A DNA stretch of 13,983 bases from DATAEK01 sp036258055 (GTDB lineage Bacteria > Acidobacteriota > Vicinamibacteria > Vicinamibacterales > 2-12-FULL-66-21): positions 1 to 13,983 of the forward strand of contig DATAEK010000072.1 of the NCBI GenBank assembly GCA_036258055.1, given 5' to 3'. Below, piece after piece: positions 5,612-12,794 of the stretch. Position numbers and translations under genes: made by a program. Every line of letters starts with the position of its first letter. Positions within the stretch are counted from its first letter, which is position 1. Under the pieces are notes generated by a model that did not search any database, was not told the origin of the DNA, and saw only the letters and a list, made by a program, of their open reading frames with translations.

Positions 5612-7282
5612 ATGCGCATCGCTGCGATCGACATCGGCACGAATTCTATCCACATGATCGTCGTGCAGGTCCGTCCGGACCTGTCGTTCGAGGTCATCGA
5701 TCGGGAAAAAGACATGGTCCGCTTGGGCGCCGGAGGGCTCGATGGAAAGAGCCTGACGCCGACCGCGGTCACGGCAGCACTGCAAACGCTCGCCAAGTTC
5801 AAGCGAATCGCCGAGTCCAACAAGGTCGACGAGATCGTGGCGGCGGCCACCAGTGCGACCCGCGAAGCCGATAACGGCGGGGACTTCATCGCCGAGGTCG
5901 ACCGGCAGACCGGGATTCGCATCAAAGTCATCTCGGGAACGGAAGAGGCACGGCTCATCCACCTCGCGGCCGGCTATGGCGTGGACGTCGGCGGATCGAC
6001 CGCCGTGGTCGTCGACATCGGTGGCGGCAGCGTGGAGGTGACGCTCGGAACGGCGACTCACCTCACGCTCGGCCGGAGCTTCAAGGTCGGCGTGATTCGT
6101 CTCACGGAGCGATTCGTTCACAGCGACCCGCTGTCGCGACACGATCATCGTCGCCTGGTCAAACATCTCAACCGCGAGATCGGCGGCTACCTCGATCAGA
6201 TCGCCGGCAAAGGATTCGATCGGGTCATCGGCACGTCCGGCACGATCCTCAGTCTCGGTGCGATGGCGCTCGCCGAAGACCGCGGCATCGAAACCGACGA
6301 TCTGCGCAACCAGCGCGTGCCGGCGCGGGCGCTGCGAAAGCTGCGCAAGCGGATCGTCGAGACCGACATCGAAGGACGTCTGCGCATGCCCGCGATGGAT
6401 CCACGGCGCGCCGATCTCTCGGTCGCCGGCGCGGTGCTCTTCGATACGATCATCCGCCGTCTTGGCGCAGACGAATTCACGCTCTGCGACCTGGCGCTGC
6501 GCGAAGGATTGGTGCTCGACTACATCCACCGCAACAGCGCGCGCATCAGAAAAGCCGAACGCTACCCTGACGTCCGGCGGCGGAGCGTGATCGAGCTGGG
6601 CGAGCGATGCGGCTACTGGTCCGAGCATGCGCAGCAGGTGGCCCGACTGGCACTCAGCATCTTCGATCAGACGCGCAGCGTCCACGGCCTCACCGACAAG
6701 GAACGCGAGTGGCTCGAGTACGGCGCGCTGCTGCACGACGTCGGCGTGCACATCAGCTATGAGCGGCATCATCGACACTCGTACTATTTGATCAAGAACG
6801 GCGATCTGCGCGGCTTCGAGCCTGAGGAGACCGAGGTGATCGCGTTGATCGCACGGTATCACCGGCAGGCCACGCCGAAGAAGGCCCATGAGGGATACGG
6901 CGATCTGCGCGGACCACTGCGCCGGACCGTCAAGACCCTCTCCGCAATCGTGCGGCTCGCGGAGGGACTCGATCGCAGTCACGCCCAGGCGCTGGGAGGG
7001 CTCGATCTCTACCCGCGGGGCGACGACTACCTTGCGCGCCTCCGCGCCAACGGTGACGCGGAGCTGGAGCTCTGGGCCGCCCACCGTCACGTGGCGCCGC
7101 TCGAGAAGATCCTCGGCAAGCCGCTCCGCTTCGAGGTCGCGGGCAGCGATTACAAGGAACCTCAGACGCATGCTGACCAACCTGACGACGCCGCACGACT
7201 ATCCGGGAAAGCTATTCGTGGTCGAAGGAATCGACGGGTCCGGAAAGACGACGCAGCTCGCGCTGCTGGCAAAGTGGCTTAG
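5612..7282 (+). CDS. ppx: Exopolyphosphatase / GppA family phosphatase with HD domain
   Basis: A 556-residue Ppx/GppA protein, which removes terminal phosphates from polyphosphate and/or pppGpp. The actin-like (ASKHA) N-terminal half shows the phosphate-1 loop AIDIGTNSIHMIVV (5-18), AATSATREADNGGDF, the catalytic-glutamate region ISGTEEARLI, the phosphate-2 motif VVDIGGGSVEVTLG, and IGTSGTILSLG. The C-terminal half holds a helical HD-like domain with LLHDVGVHIS, HHRHSYYLI and IARYHRQ, as in long Ppx proteins. The last ~40 residues (after YKEPQ) are a basic, low-complexity tail that is read in the same DNA as the start of the next gene. No Shine-Dalgarno is visible before the ATG (the upstream 20 nt are C-rich), so initiation may be weak or leaderless. 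Ppx and GppA cannot be separated from sequence alone; the CHAD neighbour favours Ppx. Confidence 0.92.
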   Translation: MRIAAIDIGTNSIHMIVVQVRPDLSFEVIDREKDMVRLGAGGLDGKSLTPTAVTAALQTLAKFKRIAESNKVDEIVAAATSATREADNGGDFIAEVDRQTGIRIKVISGTEEARLIHLAAGYGVDVGGSTAVVVDIGGGSVEVTLGTATHLTLGRSFKVGVIRLTERFVHSDPLSRHDHRRLVKHLNREIGGYLDQIAGKGFDRVIGTSGTILSLGAMALAEDRGIETDDLRNQRVPARALRKLRKRIVETDIEGRLRMPAMDPRRADLSVAGAVLFDTIIRRLGADEFTLCDLALREGLVLDYIHRNSARIRKAERYPDVRRRSVIELGERCGYWSEHAQQVARLALSIFDQTRSVHGLTDKEREWLEYGALLHDVGVHISYERHHRHSYYLIKNGDLRGFEPEETEVIALIARYHRQATPKKAHEGYGDLRGPLRRTVKTLSAIVRLAEGLDRSHAQALGGLDLYPRGDDYLARLRANGDAELELWAAHRHVAPLEKILGKPLRFEVAGSDYKEPQTHADQPDDAARLSGKAIRGRRNRRVRKDDAARAAGKVA

Positions 7283-7868
7283 CGCGGCGGGTCATCCCGT
7301 CTTCGTCACCGAGTGGAACTCCTCGGCGTTGGTGAAGGCAGCGACGAAGACCGGCAAGAAGAAGAACTCGCTGACGCCGATGACGTTCAGCCTGCTGCAC
7401 GCGACGGACTTCGCCGATCGTCTCCTCTACAACATCATTCCGCCGCTCAAGGCGGGCATGATCGTTCTGGCCGATCGCTACACCTACACCGCGTTCGCCC
7501 GGGACGTGGCGCGAGGCGTGGACCGGCGATGGGTTCGTGAGATGTACAGCTTCGCAGCGCGGCCCGACCTCGCCGTCTATTTCCGCGTGCCCATCGAAGT
7601 GTCGACCGACCGGCTGCTGGCGCGACGCGTCAAGCTGAAGTTCTACGAGGCCGGCATGGACATGGGATGGAGCACGAACGTGGTCGAGAGCTTCAAGATC
7701 TTCCAGGGCAAAGTCCTCGACGAGTACGACCGCATCGTCGAGGAATTCGGGTTGAGCGTGATTCCCGCCGAAGGCAGCATCACCGAACAGCAGCGGACGT
7801 TTCGGAAGGTCGTCTCACAGCACTTACAGATCGAGGACACGGATGAGCAGCTCGACGAGCTCGCCTGA
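7170..7868 (+). CDS. Thymidylate-kinase-like protein, canonical P-loop
   Basis: A 232-residue P-loop kinase of the thymidylate kinase superfamily. Walker A is GIDGSGKT (G20-T27) within FVVEGIDGSGKTTQ. The DRY motif is at D102-R103-Y104 (IVLADRYTYTAFARD), where dTMP kinases also have DRY. However, the dTMP-kinase REPGGT segment after the P-loop is replaced by VTEWNSSALVK, and the lid region carries KFYEAGMDMGWS. The phosphate acceptor is therefore probably not dTMP, and the housekeeping tmk is likely elsewhere. The start at 7170 overlaps ppx by 113 nt; AAGGAA at 7154-7159 is a rather distant ribosome site. Its stop overlaps the start of the next gene by 26 nt, implying translational coupling. 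Neighbouring Ppx and CHAD suggest a role with polyphosphate or nucleotides. Confidence 0.85.
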   Translation: MLTNLTTPHDYPGKLFVVEGIDGSGKTTQLALLAKWLSAAGHPVFVTEWNSSALVKAATKTGKKKNSLTPMTFSLLHATDFADRLLYNIIPPLKAGMIVLADRYTYTAFARDVARGVDRRWVREMYSFAARPDLAVYFRVPIEVSTDRLLARRVKLKFYEAGMDMGWSTNVVESFKIFQGKVLDEYDRIVEEFGLSVIPAEGSITEQQRTFRKVVSQHLQIEDTDEQLDELA

Positions 7869-8607
7869 GGAAACCCCGACCAACGTCGTCAAGCCGGGGC
7901 ACTACTACGGCAACGGGATTCCGTACCTGCCGATCGATGGCTATCCGGGAAAGATCATCGCGATCGAAGGAACGGACGGTGTTGGACGGTCGACGCAGAT
8001 CCGCCTGCTGCGGGAATGGCTCGAGGTGCAGGGCTACGGCGTGATTGAAACCGGCTGGACGCGCTCGCAGCTCATGGCGCCGACCATCGACATCGCCAAA
8101 GCGAGCAACACGCTCAACAAGCTCACGTTCGTGCTGCTCTACGCGACCGACTTCGCCGATCGGCTCGAGAAGGAAATCATCCCCGCGCTCAAGGCCGGTT
8201 TCATCGTCCTCTCGGACCGCTACATCTTCACCGCCATGGCGCGCGCGGGCATCCGCGGCGTCGATCGCTCCTGGATGCGGAATCTGTACGGCTTCGGCAT
8301 TGCGCCGCATCTCGTGTTCTACCTGCGAATCGACGAGAAGACGCTGATCAGGCGCGTGCTTCAGTCGCGGGGCATGGACTACTGGGAATCCGGCATGGAC
8401 ATGAAGCTCGGCGACGACATCTACGAAAGCTTCCGCGCCTACCAGCGGGCGCTCCTGCGCGAGTATGCGTCGATGGCGGACGAGTTCGGGTTCCGCGTGC
8501 TCGACGCGCGGCGCAAGATCGACGTCATCCAGGACGAGCTCCGTCGTCAGATCGCCGCCTTCCTCGCCGAGGCGGACGCCGCAACCGCCCGGCCCGAGGT
8601 CGTCTAG
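7843..8607 (+). CDS. Thymidylate-kinase-like paralog with altered Walker A (K to R)
   Basis: A 254-residue paralog of the preceding protein, with a 36-residue N-terminal extension (HYYGNGIPYLPIDGYPGK). The P-loop reads GTDGVGRS (G43-S50), so the Walker A lysine is Arg49, codon CGG at 7987-7989. Other landmarks match its neighbour: ATDFADRL, IVLSDRYIFTAMARAGIRGVDRSWMRNLYGFG (DRY at 125-127, spanning 121-152) and YWESGMDMKLGDD in the lid. The REPGGT segment is again absent (IETGWTRSQLM). Loss of the P-loop lysine usually abolishes or strongly reduces phosphoryl transfer, so this may be a nucleotide-binding or structural partner of the upstream kinase. GAGGA at 7833-7837 supports the start, and the 26-nt overlap indicates coupling. 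A GC hairpin follows its stop. Confidence 0.85.
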   Translation: MSSSTSSPEETPTNVVKPGHYYGNGIPYLPIDGYPGKIIAIEGTDGVGRSTQIRLLREWLEVQGYGVIETGWTRSQLMAPTIDIAKASNTLNKLTFVLLYATDFADRLEKEIIPALKAGFIVLSDRYIFTAMARAGIRGVDRSWMRNLYGFGIAPHLVFYLRIDEKTLIRRVLQSRGMDYWESGMDMKLGDDIYESFRAYQRALLREYASMADEFGFRVLDARRKIDVIQDELRRQIAAFLAEADAATARPEVV

Positions 8608-8610
8608 TCG

Positions 8611-8628
8611 CCGGGCCAGCCTGCCCGG
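8611..8628 (+). terminator. GC-rich hairpin after the kinase pair
   Basis: CCGGGC (8611-8616) and GCCCGG (8623-8628) form a perfect 6-bp stem with a 6-nt loop, three bases after the stop of the second kinase-like gene. It is followed by a G-run and CATTTACA, not a T-run, so it is at best an imperfect intrinsic terminator. It separates the ppx operon from the pstB promoter, which starts 8 bp later. Confidence 0.45.
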
Positions 8629-8635
8629 GGGGGCA

Positions 8636-8675
8636 TTTACACGGAATTTACACCGGTGAAACTGACCGGAAACTG
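8636..8675 (+). promoter_or_regulatory. Predicted Pho box array of pstB, four 11-bp direct repeats
   Basis: Four 7-mers start exactly 11 bp apart: TTTACAC (8636), TTTACAC (8647), GAAACTG (8658) and GAAACTG (8669). The first pair and the second pair are each identical, and all four share AC at positions 4-5. This matches two consecutive Pho boxes, as before E. coli pstS. TTTACA repeated with a 5-bp gap also fits the TT(A/T)ACA repeats bound by Bacillus PhoP. The array lies 29 bp upstream of the pstB ATG. It is the clearest of the arrays in the window. Confidence 0.8.
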
Positions 8676-8684
8676 TGCATCGGC

Positions 8685-8690
8685 TACGCT
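8685..8690 (+). promoter_or_regulatory. Candidate -10 of the pstB promoter
   Basis: TACGCT starts 16 bp after the start of the last 11-bp unit, the same spacing as at the other arrays. It matches TATAAT only at T, A and the final T. It would place the start site near 8697 and leave a very short leader before the ATG at 8705, so it is tentative. Confidence 0.3.
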
Positions 8691-8704
8691 TAACGGTAGG
8701 CGGC

Positions 8705-9535
<831 letters not shown>

Positions 9536-9557
9536 AGACGTCCTTCCTACTTTCTGT

Positions 9558-10250
9558 ATGGCTGATCGTCTGGTTCCCCACTTTCAGGAAGAGCTCGAAC
9601 AGCTCAAGACGCGTCTGCTCGAAATGGGCGGCCTCGCCGAGGATCGGGTGCGCTCGTCGGTGCAGGGGCTGGTGGAGCGCGACGGGGCCCTCATCGACCG
9701 GGTGATCGGCGGCGACGCGCCGATCAACAACCTGCACATCGAGATCGACGGCCGCTGTTTCCGTCTGCTGGCGTTGCACCAGCCGATGGCCGTGGATCTC
9801 CGGGCGATTGTGTCGGCGGTCAAGATCAACACCGACCTCGAGCGCGTGGGTGATCTGGCGATCAACATTGCCGAAGCGGTCCGGCGCTACATGCGCCATC
9901 CACCGGTCAAAGAGCTGATCGACATCCCGCGCATGGCAGACATCGCGCAGGAAATGCTGCGCGATGCACTCGACGCCTACGTCCGTCGCGACATCGAGCT
10001 CGCCCATCACGTCCTGAACGAGGACGACGCGCTCGACGCGCTCAAGACGCAGGTCTTTCGCGAGCTTCTGACCTACATGCTCCAGGACCCGAGCAAGATC
10101 GAGCCGTCGCTCGACCTCATCCTGATCTCCCGTCATCTCGAGCGCATCGGCGATCACGCCACCAACGTCGCCGAGGACGTCATCTTCATGGTCTCGGCCA
10201 AGGATGTTCGCCATCACGCCGGCGAAGTGGAGCCAGAGCCGCAGACGTAG
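9558..10250 (+). CDS. phoU: Phosphate signalling protein PhoU
   Basis: A 230-residue all-helical protein made of two similar three-helix bundles. Each bundle has the PhoU metal-binding E-x-x-x-D signature: DLERVGDLAINIAEAV in the first half and HLERIGDHATNVAEDVIF in the second. PhoU couples the PstB-containing transporter to the PhoR/PhoB two-component system and keeps the Pho regulon off when phosphate is plentiful. It starts like other family members (FQEELEQLKTRLLEMGGLAE). It sits 22 nt after pstB with no promoter between, so it is transcribed from the pstB promoter. No clear Shine-Dalgarno precedes it. The C-terminal GEVEPEPQT is a short acidic tail. A perfect hairpin follows the stop. 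Confidence 0.95.
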   Translation: MADRLVPHFQEELEQLKTRLLEMGGLAEDRVRSSVQGLVERDGALIDRVIGGDAPINNLHIEIDGRCFRLLALHQPMAVDLRAIVSAVKINTDLERVGDLAINIAEAVRRYMRHPPVKELIDIPRMADIAQEMLRDALDAYVRRDIELAHHVLNEDDALDALKTQVFRELLTYMLQDPSKIEPSLDLILISRHLERIGDHATNVAEDVIFMVSAKDVRHHAGEVEPEPQT

Positions 10251-10260
10251 AATATCTAGA

Positions 10261-10280
10261 TCGGCATCAACCGATGCCGA
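10261..10280 (+). terminator. Perfect 8-bp hairpin after phoU
   Basis: TCGGCATC (10261-10268) pairs with GATGCCGA (10273-10280) around the loop AACC, ten bases after the phoU stop. It probably marks the end of the pstB-phoU transcript, although no T-run follows; the sequence goes straight into a heptamer array. Confidence 0.55.
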
Positions 10281-10283
10281 GCG

Positions 10284-10346
10284 CGAGCCCCGAGTCCCGA
10301 GTCCCGCCCCGCGAACGCCGAGCGCCGAGTCCCGAGCGCCGAAGGT
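10284..10346. repeat. Heptamer tandem array, CGAGTCC-type
   Basis: Nine consecutive 7-bp units in register: CGAGCCC, CGAGTCC, CGAGTCC, CGCCCCG, CGAACGC, CGAGCGC, CGAGTCC, CGAGCGC, CGAAGGT. Six have the form CGAGNNC and the others are degenerate. The array fills the gap between the phoU hairpin and yacG. A seven-base period would be translated in all three frames, but I see no coding potential. It looks like a decayed microsatellite or a family of intergenic repeats. Confidence 0.75.
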
Positions 10347-10363
10347 TGATAGAATAGGCGGGT

Positions 10364-10546
10364 TTGACGCGGCCCGAACCCCTCTGTGTGTACTGCCGCA
10401 CGCGGCCGGTGGATCCGGCTTGGCGGCCGTTCTGCAGCGAGCGGTGCAAGCTTGCCGATCTCGGCCGCTGGTTGATGGAAGATTACCGGGTGCCCGACGA
10501 GGCGGAGGCTCCGCCTGACGAGCCGGACGCGTCCGGCGACGAGTAA
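10364..10546 (+). CDS. yacG: DNA gyrase inhibitor YacG (small zinc protein)
   Basis: A 60-residue zinc-finger protein with four cysteines, C8-x2-C11 and C24-x3-C28 (CVYC, FCSERC), followed by the YacG hallmark KLADLGRWL and an acidic, proline-rich C-terminus. YacG binds GyrB and inhibits gyrase in E. coli. The length is normal. The start is a TTG at 10364, with AGGCGGG just upstream (10355-10361); no in-frame ATG gives the cysteine motif. The gene lies between a heptamer array and gltA, and the DNA coding for its tail contains two inverted repeats. It is often found next to coaE in proteobacteria, which is not the case here. Confidence 0.9.
   Translation: MTRPEPLCVYCRTRPVDPAWRPFCSERCKLADLGRWLMEDYRVPDEAEAPPDEPDASGDE
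10500..10537. repeat. Two adjacent inverted repeats in the 3' end of yacG
   Basis: AGGCGGA (10500-10506) and TCCGCCT (10510-10516) form a 7-bp stem with a 3-nt loop. Six bases later GCCGGACGCGTCCGGC (10522-10537) is a perfect 16-bp palindrome. Both lie in codons for the acidic tail. They could serve as transcript-end hairpins or be a small palindromic insertion that lengthened the tail. Confidence 0.65.
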
Positions 10547-10572
10547 CCGCCCTCTCCGACAGAAGCGCTGGC

Positions 10573-11859
10573 ATGGCCGACACGCTCACAATCACCGACA
10601 ACCGCACCGGCAAGCAGTACGAGATTCCAATTCAGGACGGCACGATCCGCGCGATGGATCTGCGGCAGATCAAGGTCACGGCGGACGAGTTCGGCATGAT
10701 GACCTACGATCCCGCGTTCCAGAACACCGCCGCCTGCCGCAGCCGCATCACCTTCATCGACGGCGACAAGGGGGTGCTCCTCTATCGCGGGTACCCGATT
10801 GAACAGCTCGCCGAGCAGAGCGACTTCCTCGAGACGGCCTATCTGATCCTCTTCGGCGAACTGCCAACGACCGGACAGCTCGAACAGTGGACGCGCGATG
10901 TGACCAATCACACGATGCTCCACGAAAACCTGAAGAAGTTTCTCGAGGGCTTCCGCTACGACGCGCATCCGATGGGCATGTTCCTGAGCGCGGTTGGAGC
11001 CCTGTCAACGTTCTATCCCGACGCGAAGGACATCTTCAATCCGGAGTCGCGGCGGCTGCAGACGATTCGGCTCATCGCCAAGGTGCCCGGCATCGCGGCG
11101 TATGCGTTCCGGCACTCGATCGGCCGCCCCTACGTGCTGCCCGACAACGAGCTGAACTTCGCCGGCAACTTCCTGAACATGCTGTTCAAGATGACCGAGC
11201 TGCGCTACAAGTCGCACCCGATCCTCGAACGCGCGCTGGACGTGCTGTTCATCCTCCATGCCGACCACGAACAGAATTGCAGCACCCACGCGATGCGCGG
11301 CATCGGCAGCTCGCACGTCGATCCGTACTCGGCGCTGGCCGGCGCCGCAGCGGCGCTCTACGGCCCGCTGCACGGCGGCGCCAACGAAGCGGTGCTGCGG
11401 ATGCTCGCCGAGATCGGATCCCTGAAGAACGTCCCTGAGTTCATCAAACGGGTCAAGGGCGGAGACGGACGCCTGATGGGTTTCGGTCACCGCGTCTACA
11501 AGTCGTACGACCCGCGAGCGACGATCATCAAGAAGATCGCGGACCAGGTGTTCGAGGTCACCGGCAAGAACCCGCTGCTCGAGATCGCTCTCGAGCTCGA
11601 GCGGATCGCGCTGCAGGACGACTATTTCGTGTCGCGCAAGCTGTATCCGAACGTCGACTTCTACTCGGGACTCATCTATCAGGCGATGGGGTTCCCGGTC
11701 GACATGTTCCCCGTCCTCTTCGCGATCCCGCGCACAGCCGGATGGATCGCGCAATGGGAAGAGATGCTGACGGATCCCGAACAGAAGATCGCGCGGCCGC
11801 GCCAGATCTACGTCGGATCCGCGCCCCGCAATTACGTGGCGATTGACAAGCGGCGATAG
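10573..11859 (+). CDS. gltA: Citrate synthase, type II
   Basis: A 428-residue citrate (Si)-synthase, condensing oxaloacetate and acetyl-CoA in the TCA cycle. The catalytic residues are all present: H267 in GPLHGGANEAVL, H306 in GFGHRVYKSYDPRA and D362 in VDFYSGLIYQAMG. HADHEQNCSTHAMR (from 229) is another family hallmark. The N-terminal domain of about 50 residues (LTITDNRTGKQYEIPIQDGTIRAMDL) is typical of the larger hexameric, E. coli-like type II enzymes, which in Gram-negatives are often NADH-inhibited. Length and motifs are normal throughout, with no sign of damage. A weak AGAAG precedes the ATG at 10573. It is 26 nt downstream of yacG and 11 nt upstream of the M28 gene on the same strand, so it may share a transcript with either. 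Confidence 0.97.
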   Translation: MADTLTITDNRTGKQYEIPIQDGTIRAMDLRQIKVTADEFGMMTYDPAFQNTAACRSRITFIDGDKGVLLYRGYPIEQLAEQSDFLETAYLILFGELPTTGQLEQWTRDVTNHTMLHENLKKFLEGFRYDAHPMGMFLSAVGALSTFYPDAKDIFNPESRRLQTIRLIAKVPGIAAYAFRHSIGRPYVLPDNELNFAGNFLNMLFKMTELRYKSHPILERALDVLFILHADHEQNCSTHAMRGIGSSHVDPYSALAGAAAALYGPLHGGANEAVLRMLAEIGSLKNVPEFIKRVKGGDGRLMGFGHRVYKSYDPRATIIKKIADQVFEVTGKNPLLEIALELERIALQDDYFVSRKLYPNVDFYSGLIYQAMGFPVDMFPVLFAIPRTAGWIAQWEEMLTDPEQKIARPRQIYVGSAPRNYVAIDKRR

Positions 11860-11870
11860 GGACGGCGTCC

Positions 11871-12794
11871 ATGCGAATTCCCGCTCTCGCGCTGATCGGA
11901 TCCGCCCTCGTCGCATGCGGCGCGGTCTCGACCCAGACTGCTCCCTCGGCGTTCGATGGCAAGCGTGCGTTCGAGCACGTGCGGCAGCTCGTCGACATCG
12001 GTCCGCGCGTGGCCGGAACGCCTGGCGCCGCGCGCGCCCGCGACTACATCCGCAAGGAGCTCACCGCGCTCGGCCTGACCGTTCAGGAACAGGCCTTCGA
12101 CGCCACCACCCCGAAGGGCGTCGTCCACATGATCAACCTCACCGCGACGATTCCCGGACGGGGCGCGGCGGCCACGCGCGGACGGCTCGTCATCGGCGGA
12201 CACTACGATACCAAGCTCTTCGATACCTTCACGTTCGTCGGGGCCAACGACGGCGGATCCAGCGCGGCGTTCCTGATCGAGCTTGGGCGCGCAATCAAGG
12301 ATCGTCCGCACGACCTCCCCATCGAGCTGCTGTTCCTGGACGGCGAGGAGTCAGTGGTCGAGTGGCAAGGGACCGATCACACCTACGGCAGCCGCTACTA
12401 CGTCAGCGCGGCGCGCAAGGCGAACACGCTCAAGGACGTTCGGGCGTTCATCCTCGTGGACATGATCGGCGACAAGAATCTGCAGATCCTGCGCGAGACG
12501 AACTCGACGGCGTGGCTGACCGATGCGATCTGGGCCGCGGCTAGGCAGTTGAAACGGCCCGAATTCGTCGACACCGCAACCGAGGTCGAGGACGACCACA
12601 TCGAGTTCCTCGAGGCAGGCATCCAGGCCGTGGACATCATCGATCTGCAGTACCCGGATGCGTCCAGCCGCTACTGGCACACGCAGCAGGATACGCTCGA
12701 CAAAGTGTCAGCCACCTCGCTGCAGGCGGTCGGTGACGTGCTGGTGGCGGCGCTGCCCGCGATCGAGAAGCGCCTCGCCGATCCGAACCGTTAG
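11871..12794 (+). CDS. Glutaminyl-peptide cyclotransferase-like M28 lipoprotein
   Basis: A 307-residue exported zinc enzyme of the M28 family. The N-terminus (ALALIGSALVAC-G) is a lipoprotein signal with lipobox L13-V14-A15-C16. Residues matching the animal-type glutaminyl cyclase site are visible: D127 in GANDGGSS, E159/E160 in FLDGEESVVEW, D197 in VDMIGD, DDHIEFL (241-247), and W269-H270 in YWHTQQDT. The DGEE..EW..D..YGSR pattern and DDHI.FL are more typical of glutaminyl cyclase (making N-terminal pyroglutamate) than of ordinary M28 aminopeptidases; the distinction is inferred from memory of the family. Acting in the periplasm or at the outer membrane is inferred from the lipobox. AGGGA lies eight bases before the ATG. 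The stop overlaps the convergent LeuA-like stop by four bases. Confidence 0.85.
   Translation: MRIPALALIGSALVACGAVSTQTAPSAFDGKRAFEHVRQLVDIGPRVAGTPGAARARDYIRKELTALGLTVQEQAFDATTPKGVVHMINLTATIPGRGAAATRGRLVIGGHYDTKLFDTFTFVGANDGGSSAAFLIELGRAIKDRPHDLPIELLFLDGEESVVEWQGTDHTYGSRYYVSAARKANTLKDVRAFILVDMIGDKNLQILRETNSTAWLTDAIWAAARQLKRPEFVDTATEVEDDHIEFLEAGIQAVDIIDLQYPDASSRYWHTQQDTLDKVSATSLQAVGDVLVAALPAIEKRLADPNR

Noticed and set aside
5528..7180. Minus-strand open frame of 550 codons
   Set aside because: Exactly antisense to ppx, which carries all family motifs on the plus strand. It has no ribosome site and no recognisable domain.
7170..8607. Identification of the kinase pair as PPK2 polyphosphate kinases
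   Set aside because: PPK2 proteins have a different Walker A context and a DRSWYNR-type motif. These have the thymidylate-kinase style GIDGSGKTT and DRY. Functional analogy is possible, family membership is not supported.
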